Positions 35,840-45,009 are shown, counted from the first letter of the stretch. The stretch: DNA of 64,000 nucleotides from Lachnospiraceae bacterium (GCA_017437785.1 JAFRXH010000011.1:49109-113108); one strand, 5' to 3'. A program made the numbers and translations. The notes: a model not told the origin generated them from the letters alone.

Positions 35840-36658
35840 GTGATAACAGAAGTATTTATACGCAGTCTTGATGAACTGATGCCGCTCCTGACAGAACAGG
35901 AATTCAGACAGGATCTGAACAGGAACCGCAGTTCCTATATTTACCGGGGGCTGCCGGATTCCGGCTTTAAGATGAAAACATCATTATCACGTAACTGCAA
36001 AGGGCTGGAGAGCAGGCTGGAGCCTGCAATACTCGAGAATTTTGCAAAGTATGCCCAGATAGGTGATCCTTCGATAGGACAGTCTGTGTGGAGACAGATG
36101 ATAGAAGGACAGCACAACGGTCTGCCCACACGTCTTTTAGACTGGACGCATTCGGCACTGGTAGGGCTTCATTTCGCCATGAGTGAAACAAATTTAGAAG
36201 ATATGCAAAAGCACGACTGCTGTGTCTGGAGGATAGATATGTCAGAGATGGTGGCGCATCTTCCCGAAAAATACAGAAAGATAGTGGGACGGCAGCAGGT
36301 GACGATCTTTTCGGTCGATACGCTTTCGGAGGCTACGGGTAACAGCCTGGAACAATATGATAAGGATATGGGAGACAGTGCGATGGTCATATTGGAGCCG
36401 CCTTCGATAAACCAGCGTATAGTCAACCAGTATTCGTTCTTCAGTGTTGTGCCTATGGCTATCGATGATATAGAGGATTTCCTTAACAGGAAAACGGAGA
36501 ATACCATCAAGTACATAATCGACAGGAATCTGCGCTGGAGGATAAGGGATATGCTGGACCAGCTTAACATGAGCGAGAGGATAGTGTATCCGGGTATGCC
36601 GGGTTTGTGTAAATGGATAGCGCGACACTATTATGTACGCGACGGGGAGGAGGCATAA
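35840..36658 (+). CDS. FRG domain protein
   Basis: The 272-residue protein starts with GTG at 35840, seven bases after AAAGGAG. It carries the FRG-domain pattern: SYIYRGLPDSGFKMKTSLSR (about 31-50, here with YRG) and QHNGLPTRLLDWTHSALVGL with HFAM (about 94-117), plus the later NQRIVNQYSFFSV segment. The FRG name comes from the Phe/Tyr-Arg-Gly motif; the biochemical role is not established, though such genes are often found in accessory and defence-like loci. No partner gene is evident: neighbours are a glycosidase and a c-di-GMP protein. Confidence 0.88.
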   Translation: MITEVFIRSLDELMPLLTEQEFRQDLNRNRSSYIYRGLPDSGFKMKTSLSRNCKGLESRLEPAILENFAKYAQIGDPSIGQSVWRQMIEGQHNGLPTRLLDWTHSALVGLHFAMSETNLEDMQKHDCCVWRIDMSEMVAHLPEKYRKIVGRQQVTIFSVDTLSEATGNSLEQYDKDMGDSAMVILEPPSINQRIVNQYSFFSVVPMAIDDIEDFLNRKTENTIKYIIDRNLRWRIRDMLDQLNMSERIVYPGMPGLCKWIARHYYVRDGEEA

Positions 36659-36668
36659 GAGTGAAAGC

Positions 36669-36697
36669 TGGTTATTTAAGCCGTGTTTTGATATAAT
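36669..36697 (+). promoter_or_regulatory. Promoter of the PAS-GGDEF-EAL gene
   Basis: TGGTTA (36669-36674), a 17-base spacer, and TATAAT (36692-36697). The ribosome site GGGGGG follows at 36722-36727. Confidence 0.5.
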
Positions 36698-36730
36698 GAT
36701 CATAGTGGTGTGTTTATTTTTGGGGGGCTT

Positions 36731-38416
36731 ATGAATACGGATAAAAATTATCCCGAAGAAAGAAAAATGCGTCTTGATTCTCTTTTTGAGGCTCTTTCCG
36801 TTGTGGGAGAAGATACGCATGTTTATCTCTGTGATATGATCTACGACTATTCGCGCTGGTCGAAGAGCCTGGTGGATGTTTTCGGATTGCCGTCGGAGTA
36901 TATGTTTGAGGCCGGGGCGATATGGGAGACTCACATACATCCCGAGGATAAGAGGACATACCACGACGGTATAGATGCCATCTTCAGCGGAAAAGCACAG
37001 GGGCATGATATGCAGTACCGCGCCAGAAAAAAAGACGGTGAGTATGATGTCTGCACCTGCCGCGGGATTGTGATAACGGATGAATACGGACAGCCGGAAT
37101 ACTTCGGCGGAGCTATCCGCAATCACGGCGAACAGAGTCATATCGATAATCTGACGGGACTCAGAAACCAATACGGTTTTTTTGAAGATGTGGAGAACTG
37201 CATCCGTAACAAGACCGAGATCAGGATATGTATGATCGGTATAGGCAAGCTTACGGAACTCAATGCGGTATATGGCTATGGATTCGGAAATGCGGTGCTT
37301 CAGCGCTTCGGACGCTATCTTATGGATCATGTGGGTAACCGCGGCGGGACCTACAGACTGGACGGTTCAAAATATGCCGTGATAACCCAGACGCAGAGCG
37401 AAAAGGAGATAAAGAAAACCTACGAACGCATCCGCAAATATTTCAGATCCGGAGTACAGATCGAGGACAGGTTCGTATCGCTTGAATTAAATTCCGGAGC
37501 CCTGGCGCTCGATGAGTTTAATACCGATACGCAGACGATATATTCATGCCTGAATTTTGCTTATGATGATTCAAAGGTGAGCAAGCACGGTGATCTGGTG
37601 GAATTTGCAGGCAGCATCACCGGACGCAATATGCGTAACATAGAAACGCTCCATATGATAAGGAATTCCATATCACAGGGCTTTAACGGTTTTTATCTTC
37701 TGTACCAGCCGATCATGGATGCGTCAACCGAGAGGATAACCGGAGCTGAGGCGCTGCTGCGCTGGAGCAATCTTGAATACGGCACCATACCCCCGGATGA
37801 ATTTATACCGCTTCTTGAGCGTGATCCCAAGTTCCCTCTTCTTGGGGAATGGATCTTAAGGCGGGCTATCCGCACTGCAAAGAAGATGCTTGAAAAGATA
37901 CCGGACTTTGTTATAAATGTAAACATTTCCTATGCCCAGCTGGAAAAGCCGGATTTTACCGATTTGATCTGGATGATATTAAGAGAGCTGGATTTCCCGC
38001 CCGAGCAGCTGTGCCTCGAGATAACGGAGCGCTGCAGGCTTCTGGATATGGACCTGATAAGAAACGTGGTGGTCACGCTAAGGGCAGGCGGAGTGCGTGT
38101 GGCACTGGATGATTTCGGTACGGGCTTTTCTTCCGTCGGACTTATCAAGGACATACCGGTGGATTCGATAAAGATAGACAGGAGTTTTGTCATAAATATT
38201 GAGGCGGATGAACAGGAAAGCAAGCTGGTAAAATGTTTTACGGAAGTGGCATCCCTCTTTGGGGCAAAGGTATGCGTAGAGGGTATAGAGACTGCCGCTA
38301 TGCGTGACATCCTGAGGAAATATAACGTCAACAGTTTCCAGGGCTATTTTTATTCCAGACCCATTGAGGATGAGAAGCTGTATGAACGCTTAAATGAAGA
38401 GTTAAAGCCAAGATAA
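36731..38416 (+). CDS. PAS-GGDEF(degenerate)-EAL c-di-GMP phosphodiesterase
   Basis: The ATG at 36731 follows GGGGGG. The 561 residues hold a PAS-like domain (about 30-135; IHPEDKRTYHDGIDAIFSGK), a GGDEF fold (about 138-285) in which the signature has decayed to LDGSK, and a complete EAL domain (about 310-561). EAL features are Glu340 in AEALLRW, Asn in VINVNIS, Glu in CLEITERC, the Asp pair in LDDFGTGFSS, Lys in IKIDRSF and Glu in VEGIET. The protein should hydrolyse c-di-GMP to pGpG, with the dead GGDEF as a possible GTP sensor. No membrane helix is seen. Confidence 0.92.
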   Translation: MNTDKNYPEERKMRLDSLFEALSVVGEDTHVYLCDMIYDYSRWSKSLVDVFGLPSEYMFEAGAIWETHIHPEDKRTYHDGIDAIFSGKAQGHDMQYRARKKDGEYDVCTCRGIVITDEYGQPEYFGGAIRNHGEQSHIDNLTGLRNQYGFFEDVENCIRNKTEIRICMIGIGKLTELNAVYGYGFGNAVLQRFGRYLMDHVGNRGGTYRLDGSKYAVITQTQSEKEIKKTYERIRKYFRSGVQIEDRFVSLELNSGALALDEFNTDTQTIYSCLNFAYDDSKVSKHGDLVEFAGSITGRNMRNIETLHMIRNSISQGFNGFYLLYQPIMDASTERITGAEALLRWSNLEYGTIPPDEFIPLLERDPKFPLLGEWILRRAIRTAKKMLEKIPDFVINVNISYAQLEKPDFTDLIWMILRELDFPPEQLCLEITERCRLLDMDLIRNVVVTLRAGGVRVALDDFGTGFSSVGLIKDIPVDSIKIDRSFVINIEADEQESKLVKCFTEVASLFGAKVCVEGIETAAMRDILRKYNVNSFQGYFYSRPIEDEKLYERLNEELKPR

Positions 38417-38431
38417 AGGAGGAACACTGAT

Positions 38432-40762
38432 ATGCTTGATTGCAGTCCGTATTCGGATATGCGGCTTAAGAGCGTGGAACGTGAAGGAAATATTTTGAGC
38501 TTAAGACTTAATAAGGGAGAGCAGAGGATAGTTCCTGTAAGTGCCGACTGCGTAAGGGTCCTGTATTCACAGGGGGAGTTTTCAGATGATGCCGCTAAGC
38601 CGTGTATCACTAAACTCCCTTCTTTTTCCGATTGGAGTTATACCGAGGATGAGGCGTATGTTTATCTGGATATGCCGGCGCTTAAGCTTAAGATCGATAA
38701 GGAGAGCAACTGTTTTTATTACTATTCGGCAGACTCACAGCTTCTGTTCAGGGAACGGGCAAAGCGCAGCAAGGAACTTAAGGAGATCCCGGTATACAGC
38801 TTAAATACTAAAGAAGCACAAAAAGAATATGTCGATACCTCAGACGGCCGCAAGGAAGTGATAAGGGACGCCGGCAGGATACAGACAGGGACTGCTTATC
38901 AGACAAGGCTTAATTTTGTCTTTGATGATGACGAGGCCGTTTACGGACTGGGCCAGCATGAAGAGGGATACCATTCGATACGCGGCAACTGCATATACTT
39001 AAACCAGGCAAACCGTACTATCGCAATACCGTTCTTTGTTTCCGTAAAAGGTTACGGCCTGTTTGTGAACAGCTGCAGCCCGTCGATATTTAACGACGGC
39101 TGTGAGGGAACGTATTTTTATACCGAAGCGGATAAGGAGATGGATTTCTTCTTTATCGGCGGCGGCAGCCCCGATGCCGTGATAAAAGGATTCAGAAAGA
39201 TTACGGGTAAAGCGGTGATGCTCCCTAAATGGGCTTTCGGATACATACAGTCGCAGGAACGCTACGAGACTCAAAAAGAGATACTGGATGTGGCTGCACA
39301 GTACCGTAAAAGGGGCATAGGACTGGACTGTATAGTGCTGGACTGGCTGTCATGGCCCGACGGACAATGGGGACAGAAAAGCTTTGATGAAAAACGTTTT
39401 CCCGATCCCGATGCGATGACTGCAACGCTGCATGAAGAGAACGTGCACTTTATGATATCCATATGGCCCAATATGGCGGAAAACTGTGAAAACGTTAAGG
39501 ATTTTGAGGAAAGGGATCTGCTGCTGCCGGGAGTGCATATCTACAACGCGCTTAAAGAAGAAGCGCGTACGCTCTATTGGGAGCAGGCTCAGAAAGGACT
39601 GTTCTGTCACGGAGTGGATGCATGGTGGTGCGATAACAGCGAGCCTGTATGTCCGGAGTGGATGGAGGCTGTCAGACCCGAAAATGCAAAGAATTATGAA
39701 CAGTACTGCAAAAGCGTGAGTGCCCATATCCCTGCACCGTACATGAATGCTTTCGGACTGTATCATGCGATGGGTATATATGAAGGCCAGCGAAAGAGCG
39801 CTCCCAAGAAGCGTGTGGTAAATCTCACCAGGAGCGGTTATCCGGGACAGCAGCGCTACGGCACCATTTTATGGTCGGGCGACATATCGGCATCCTGGGA
39901 TACACTGAGGAAGCAGATCGCCGCAGGAATTAACTTCTGTGCATCCGGAATGCCTTACTGGACTATAGATATAGGCGCGTTTTTTGTGAAGAACGGACTG
40001 CAGTGGTATTGGGACGGCGATTATGACGATACCGCACAGGATCCGGCGTATTGTGAGCTCTTTACCAGATGGTACCAGTGGGGGGCGTTTTTGCCTGTGT
40101 TCAGAGGACACGGTACGGATGTAAGGCGTGAGCTTTGGAATTTTGACCGCAGTGAAGCTCCGTTTTATGATGCGCTCTTAGCCGCAAATAAAATGCGTTA
40201 TTCACTGATACCCTATATCTATTCGCTTGCGGGAAATGTATATCTTAACGATGGACTTATCATGCGCCCGCTTTCTTACGGCTTTACGCAGGATAAGAAT
40301 ACTTACGATATATTTGACCAGTACCTCTTCGGCGATAATATGATGGTGTGTCCTGTTACCGAAGCAATGTATTTCGGCAAAGAGAAAAAAGAAGGCGGCT
40401 ATAAGAGAAAAGTATACCTGCCGCTTGGCTGTGACTGGTATGATATGTATACGGATAAAAAGTACAGCGGCGGAAGCACGATAGAAGCAGATGCACCGCT
40501 TGATAAGATACCTGTGTTTATTAAAGCGGGAGCCATAATACCTATGACGGAGCCGGCACTCAGTGTAGCGGAGCTTTCGGATGATATCACGATCCATGTA
40601 TATCCGGGAGCGGATGCAGGCTTTGAGCTGTATGACGATGCGGGCGACGGATATGATTATGAGAACGGTGACTACAGTATCAAAAAACTGGCCTGGGATG
40701 ATAAAAAGAAGGTACTCACTGTTAACGGCGCAGAGTGCGGCTGTAAGACGGTGATACACTGA
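38432..40762 (+). CDS. GH31 family alpha-glycosidase (alpha-xylosidase-like)
   Basis: The 776-residue enzyme has an N-terminal beta-domain with galactose-mutarotase-like fold, the GH31 barrel with nucleophile Asp401 (WWCDNSEP) and acid/base Asp484 (WSGDISASWD), and C-terminal beta-domains (LPLGCDWYDMYTDKKYSGG). AVYGLGQHEEGYHS and the barrel order match the alpha-xylosidase and oligosaccharide 4-alpha-D-glucosyl branch rather than maltase, but this is inference. It has no signal peptide. A good ribosome site (AAAGGAGG) precedes it. Confidence 0.92.
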   Translation: MLDCSPYSDMRLKSVEREGNILSLRLNKGEQRIVPVSADCVRVLYSQGEFSDDAAKPCITKLPSFSDWSYTEDEAYVYLDMPALKLKIDKESNCFYYYSADSQLLFRERAKRSKELKEIPVYSLNTKEAQKEYVDTSDGRKEVIRDAGRIQTGTAYQTRLNFVFDDDEAVYGLGQHEEGYHSIRGNCIYLNQANRTIAIPFFVSVKGYGLFVNSCSPSIFNDGCEGTYFYTEADKEMDFFFIGGGSPDAVIKGFRKITGKAVMLPKWAFGYIQSQERYETQKEILDVAAQYRKRGIGLDCIVLDWLSWPDGQWGQKSFDEKRFPDPDAMTATLHEENVHFMISIWPNMAENCENVKDFEERDLLLPGVHIYNALKEEARTLYWEQAQKGLFCHGVDAWWCDNSEPVCPEWMEAVRPENAKNYEQYCKSVSAHIPAPYMNAFGLYHAMGIYEGQRKSAPKKRVVNLTRSGYPGQQRYGTILWSGDISASWDTLRKQIAAGINFCASGMPYWTIDIGAFFVKNGLQWYWDGDYDDTAQDPAYCELFTRWYQWGAFLPVFRGHGTDVRRELWNFDRSEAPFYDALLAANKMRYSLIPYIYSLAGNVYLNDGLIMRPLSYGFTQDKNTYDIFDQYLFGDNMMVCPVTEAMYFGKEKKEGGYKRKVYLPLGCDWYDMYTDKKYSGGSTIEADAPLDKIPVFIKAGAIIPMTEPALSVAELSDDITIHVYPGADAGFELYDDAGDGYDYENGDYSIKKLAWDDKKKVLTVNGAECGCKTVIH

Positions 40763-40804
40763 TCGTGTTTTAAAGGGGGATTAAGTTAACGGAAGGTTTT
40801 GCGG

Positions 40805-41947
40805 ATGAAGGAGATAACATGTGAAGAGCTTAAAGCTTTGGCAGAAGGGACCTATGTGCTTATAGATATCAGGGATGAGGGGTTGTGTTCCTACGGAATG
40901 ATACCCGGTGCGGTCAATATACCGCGTGGAGAACTTGAGTACAGCAGTGAACTGTTAAAGAGCGCTGAAGATAAAAAGCTTATATTTTACTGTGAGATAG
41001 GACGCCTATCGCGCGATCTGGATGATCTGCTGCAGGGCGTTGATACAGATGAGTGCTACAGCCTTGAAGGCGGTTATGTGGGCTATGTCAGGGCGGGCAT
41101 AAATAACGAGACCGACATAGAGGAAAAGAAAAAGAAAGCAGAAGACAGCATAAAGAAGAAATTCCACAAGCAGCTTTTTTCACCTTTTGCCAAGGCATGC
41201 AAAACATATAAGCTGATAAGCGAAGGCGATCACATAGCCGTATGTATTTCGGGCGGCAAGGATTCGATGCTCATGGCCAAGCTCTTTCAGGAAATAAAGC
41301 TGCACAGGCAGGTGGAATTTGATCTGACCTTCCTGGTAATGGACCCGGGTTATAATCCGGAGAACAGGGCTCTGATAGAGAGCAATGCACGGGCGCTTGG
41401 CATACCGGTAACCATCTTTGAAAGCACGATCTTTGATACCGTGGATACGATAGACAAAAATCCCTGTTATCTGTGTGCGAGGATGAGGAGAGGGTATCTT
41501 TACAGCAAGGCAAAGGAGCTGGGCTGCAACAAGATAGCACTGGGCCATCACTTTGATGATGTGATCGAGACCATACTGATGGGCATGCTGCACAGCGGAC
41601 AGGTACAGACGATGATGCCCAAGCTGCACAGCACGAATTTTGAAGGGATGGAGCTGATAAGACCGCTGTATCTTGTAAGGGAGAGTGATATCTGCGCGTG
41701 GAGGGATTATAACGATCTGCATTTCCTGCAGTGCGCATGTCATTTTACGGATACCTGCACTACCTGTCACGAAGACGGGACCACTTCATCGATGCGCCTT
41801 GAAACAAAGAAGCTCATAGCGCAGCTTAAGAAGGTAAATCCCTTTGTGGAGTTTAATATCTTTAAGAGTGTGGAAAACGTAAATCTTGATACGGTGATAG
41901 AGTATAAAAAGAACGGGATAAGACATAATTTCCTGGATGAATATTAG
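40805..41947 (+). CDS. Rhodanese-TtcA-like PP-loop fusion (tRNA thiolation family)
   Basis: The 380-residue protein starts at ATG 40805 after GGAAGG; an upstream TTG (40799) is rejected. Residues 1-105 are a rhodanese domain with active-site Cys in FYCEIGRLSRD. Residues 120-380 are a PP-loop ATPase: SGGKDS, a CYLCARMRR pair typical of TtcA, and GHHFDDVIETILMG. A further cysteine cluster follows (QCACHFTDTCTTC). The layout suggests a protein that receives sulfur on the rhodanese Cys and transfers it to tRNA (2-thiocytidine-like) or another target. Rhodanese-TtcA fusions are known in Clostridia. Target unproven. Confidence 0.85.
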   Translation: MKEITCEELKALAEGTYVLIDIRDEGLCSYGMIPGAVNIPRGELEYSSELLKSAEDKKLIFYCEIGRLSRDLDDLLQGVDTDECYSLEGGYVGYVRAGINNETDIEEKKKKAEDSIKKKFHKQLFSPFAKACKTYKLISEGDHIAVCISGGKDSMLMAKLFQEIKLHRQVEFDLTFLVMDPGYNPENRALIESNARALGIPVTIFESTIFDTVDTIDKNPCYLCARMRRGYLYSKAKELGCNKIALGHHFDDVIETILMGMLHSGQVQTMMPKLHSTNFEGMELIRPLYLVRESDICAWRDYNDLHFLQCACHFTDTCTTCHEDGTTSSMRLETKKLIAQLKKVNPFVEFNIFKSVENVNLDTVIEYKKNGIRHNFLDEY

Positions 41948-42017
41948 CGCCTGTCATCATGACCGGCGCATGATGGTCAGGCAGGTGAACCTGTGATCTT
42001 TAATGAGGAGGTTGATA

Positions 42018-42851
42018 ATGGATAACAATAAAGAACTTACTCCGCAGCAGTCGGAAAAACTGGACAGACTGAAAGCTGATATAGCAGCACTTAAAAGCCT
42101 GGCAGTCGGATTTTCCGGCGGAGTGGATTCGACCTTTCTTCTTATGGTGGCCCATGATGTGCTGGGAGATAAAGCCATAGCGGTGACCGAAGCGGATTCG
42201 TCTGTGCCGGAACGGGAGATAAAAGAGGCGGAGGAATTTTGCAGAGCGCACGGCATACTGCAGATCATCTGCAACGGAGATCAGATAAACGATCCGGAGT
42301 ACAGAAAAAACGGACCTGACAGATGCTATCACTGCAAGCGCAGGACTTTTACGAAGATAATGGAGATAGCAAAAGAGCACGGGATAGAATACGTGGCGGA
42401 AGGATCGAATATGGACGATCTGGGCGATTACAGACCCGGGCTTAAGGCTGTGGGAGAACTGAAGGTTAAAAGCCCGCTCAGGGAAGCGGGGCTTACCAAG
42501 GCGGACATACGCGCCCTGTCGAAGGCTATGGGACTTAAGACCTGGAGCAAGCCCTCCTATGCCTGCCTGGCATCACGCTTTGCATATGGTGAAGAGATAA
42601 CCGAGGAAAAACTTAAGATGATAGATAAAGCGGAGCAGTTTTTGATAGAGCGCGGATTCATCGAAGAGCGTGTCCGTATCCACGGAAACGTTGCCAGGAT
42701 AGAAGTGCGCGCAGAGGATATCCCGCGCCTGGCAGAGGAAGGTCTGCGGCAGGAGGTGTATGACAGATTTAAGGAGATAGGCTTTATGTTTGTAGCGCTG
42801 GATATGCGCGGCTACAAAAGCGGGAGCATGAATGCGGCCATAGGCAAATAA
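42018..42851 (+). CDS. larE: ATP-dependent sulfur transferase LarE
   Basis: LarE adenylates and thiolates the pyridinium cofactor of nickel-pincer lactate racemase. The 277 residues start after AGGAGG (ATG 42018). The PP-loop is SGGVDS (33-38), followed by the CYHCKRRTF pair (Cys103, Cys106) and a third Cys183 in YACLASRF. Three cysteines of this layout fit the [4Fe-4S] LarE type that uses a cluster-bound sulfide rather than a sacrificed Cys; this is inference from spacing. The partner genes larA, larB and larC are not in the window. Confidence 0.87.
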   Translation: MDNNKELTPQQSEKLDRLKADIAALKSLAVGFSGGVDSTFLLMVAHDVLGDKAIAVTEADSSVPEREIKEAEEFCRAHGILQIICNGDQINDPEYRKNGPDRCYHCKRRTFTKIMEIAKEHGIEYVAEGSNMDDLGDYRPGLKAVGELKVKSPLREAGLTKADIRALSKAMGLKTWSKPSYACLASRFAYGEEITEEKLKMIDKAEQFLIERGFIEERVRIHGNVARIEVRAEDIPRLAEEGLRQEVYDRFKEIGFMFVALDMRGYKSGSMNAAIGK

Positions 42852-42855
42852 ATAC

Positions 42856-42884
42856 TTGCAACAAAGCGGCAAAACATATATCAT
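42856..42884 (+). promoter_or_regulatory. Promoter of the MetRS-like gene
   Basis: TTGCAA (42856-42861), a 17-base spacer, and TATCAT (42879-42884). The ribosome site AAAGGAGAAG lies before the ATG at 42921. Confidence 0.5.
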
Positions 42885-42920
42885 CATGCTGGATGATTTA
42901 AATACCAAAGGAGAAGATAA

Positions 42921-44891
42921 ATGTACGATAAAAGAATAAGACCCGATGAGAGACCGGTATTTCCCAAAAGATGTGTGATCACGGGCGGAATGCCCTATGG
43001 CAATAAGGAACTGCATTTCGGACATGTGGGAGGCATGTTTGTACATGCGGATGTATTTGCCAGATTCATGCGCGACAGGATAGGAAAAGAGAATGTGATC
43101 TTTGTCTCGGGAACAGACTGTTACGGTTCGCCTGCGCTCGAAAGCTATCGCAAGCTTAAGGAGGGTGGATATCAGGAATCGATAGAGGATTATGTCCGTT
43201 CAAATCATGAGAAACAGAAAGAGACACTTAAAGCATATAAGATAAGCCTTGATCTGTTCGGCGCATCCGCACTGGGTGAGGCAGGCAAGATGCATACAAA
43301 GACCTCGGCAGAGGTATTTAACAGCCTCTACGAGAAAGGCTATCTTGAAAAACTATCCACCCCGCAGTTTTTTGATGATGAACTGGGTGTTTTCTTAAAC
43401 GGCCGCCAGGTCGTGGGACGCTGCCCCATCGAGGGTTGCTGCAGTGATAAGGCGTATGCGGATGAGTGTTCACTGGGACATCAGTACATGCCCAGCGAGC
43501 TTATCGATCCCATAAGCGTATTATCGGGAAAGAAGCCCTCTTTTGTAAACGTGACCAACTGGTATTACAAACTGGAGGATGATATAGATTATCTGAAGGG
43601 ATGCATCAATGAGCTGCGTGCAAATACAAACCGCCGCAAATTTGAGATGCTCATCATCGATGAATTCTTAAATAAACCTGCAGTCCATATACCGAAGAAA
43701 TATCTGGAGGATAAGGATCAGGATGCGCTCCTGGCTAAGTTCCCCGAGCATGAGCTTATTGATGAGGAGAAGCGGAAATCACTGCTGTGCGTCTTTAAGT
43801 CACTGGATGACCGTGATCTGGCAAGAAAGGTACTTGAAGAAGCGGGCGTGCATTATACCGCGGGAAAGACCCTGGTGCCTTTCCGTTTATCGGGTAATGT
43901 GGAATGGGGTGTTCCCGTACCGGAGAAGGAAGGCGAGAAGGATCTGACCTTCTGGGTATGGCCGGAATCCCTTTGGGCGCCTATATCATTTACGCGTGCT
44001 TACCTGGCTGCTAAGGGAGCGGATGAGGATGAGTGGCAGAAGTGGTGGAATGATGAAGATTCCATGGTATACCAGTTCATAGGCGAGGATAATATCTATT
44101 TTTATTCGATCGCAGAGATGGGAATGTTCCATGCGCTGGGCAATGTGAGACCGCCCCACATCATACCCAACAGACATATCCTGTTTATGGATACCAAGGC
44201 CAGCTCAAGCTCCGATATCAAGCCGCCTATGGCAGCAGAACTGCTTGATCATTATTCGGTTGACCAGCTGCGCATGCATTTTATCAGCCTGGGCTTATCA
44301 AACAAGAGCACGGGCTTTAAGCCACAGGTATATCTGCCGGAGGATCAGAGAGAGGGCGCCGATCCCGTTGTAAAGGAAGGAAACCTTCTTACTAACGTAT
44401 ATAACCGTCTGATCCGCTCATGCTTTTATTCTACACAGGCAGCATTTGACGGCGTGATCCCCGATGGAGAAGTATCGGAAAAGATACGTGCGCTCGCAGA
44501 GAAGAATGTGCTGGATTATGAGCGGCATATGTACAATCATGATTTCCACAGGATATCTTATACCCTGGATGAGTATATCCGTGAGGTTAATAAGAACTGG
44601 GCGGCTGTAAGCCGTGAAGCGGACAAGAATAACGATCTGGAGATGAAGAGACAGCTTTTAGTGGATACCTGGTATTCCTGCAAGGTAATGGCTGTTTTAT
44701 TCCATCCCATAGCCCCGGACGGCTGTGAGATGTTTAAGGAGTATATCGGCTTTGATGACAGGATATGGAGCTGGGATCTGATCTTGGAGCCCTTAAGCGC
44801 ATATGTGCCGGATCTTAAATCTCATAAGCCTAAGTTCTTAGAGCCCAGGGTTGACTTCTTTAAGAAACCGGAATGGCAGTTTGAATCCTGA
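42921..44891 (+). CDS. Methionyl-tRNA synthetase-like class I ligase with altered KMSKS
   Basis: The 656-residue protein is built like MetRS: HIGH-like HFGH (residues 32-35) after ITGGMPYGNKE, a connective peptide with a cysteine zinc-knuckle (CPIEGCC, then DEC), the FWVWPESLWAPISFT region and an anticodon-binding helical domain. The KMSKS loop is KASSS (residues 426-430): the Met is replaced and the second Lys is Ser. That lysine normally stabilises the adenylate transition state, so charging could be slow or the protein could have another role. Whether a standard metG exists elsewhere in the genome cannot be seen. A tRNA-Gly lies just downstream. Confidence 0.8.
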   Translation: MYDKRIRPDERPVFPKRCVITGGMPYGNKELHFGHVGGMFVHADVFARFMRDRIGKENVIFVSGTDCYGSPALESYRKLKEGGYQESIEDYVRSNHEKQKETLKAYKISLDLFGASALGEAGKMHTKTSAEVFNSLYEKGYLEKLSTPQFFDDELGVFLNGRQVVGRCPIEGCCSDKAYADECSLGHQYMPSELIDPISVLSGKKPSFVNVTNWYYKLEDDIDYLKGCINELRANTNRRKFEMLIIDEFLNKPAVHIPKKYLEDKDQDALLAKFPEHELIDEEKRKSLLCVFKSLDDRDLARKVLEEAGVHYTAGKTLVPFRLSGNVEWGVPVPEKEGEKDLTFWVWPESLWAPISFTRAYLAAKGADEDEWQKWWNDEDSMVYQFIGEDNIYFYSIAEMGMFHALGNVRPPHIIPNRHILFMDTKASSSSDIKPPMAAELLDHYSVDQLRMHFISLGLSNKSTGFKPQVYLPEDQREGADPVVKEGNLLTNVYNRLIRSCFYSTQAAFDGVIPDGEVSEKIRALAEKNVLDYERHMYNHDFHRISYTLDEYIREVNKNWAAVSREADKNNDLEMKRQLLVDTWYSCKVMAVLFHPIAPDGCEMFKEYIGFDDRIWSWDLILEPLSAYVPDLKSHKPKFLEPRVDFFKKPEWQFES

Positions 44892-44920
44892 TAAAAGACG
44901 TTTAAGCAGGCCTTTAGTAG

Positions 44921-44946
44921 GTGACGGTAACAGTAGTTGCCGTCAC
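44921..44946 (+). terminator. Hairpin after the MetRS-like gene
   Basis: GTGACGGTAAC (44921-44931), loop AGTA, GTTGCCGTCAC (44936-44946): eleven pairs with one G-T. It is followed by TTTACGG, so the T-tract is short. Confidence 0.6.
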
Positions 44947-44981
44947 TTTACGGGACCTGTAAAATTATTTTCTGTAAACTC

Positions 44982-45009
44982 TTGACAAGCTCATTTTTTG
45001 TGATATAAT
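44982..45009 (+). promoter_or_regulatory. Consensus promoter of tRNA-Gly
   Basis: Perfect TTGACA (44982-44987) and TATAAT (45004-45009) separated by 16 bases. It is the strongest promoter in the window, as expected for a stable RNA. Confidence 0.85.

Noticed and set aside
36242-37330. 362-codon reverse frame opposite the FRG and EAL genes.
   Set aside because: It crosses two well-supported + strand genes, has no ribosome site and no recognisable domain.
41948-42017. Imperfect inverted repeat before larE (CCTGTCATCATG with CATGATGGTCAGG) considered as terminator or riboswitch.
   Set aside because: No T-run follows and no known aptamer pattern is visible; it may only be a weak leader structure.
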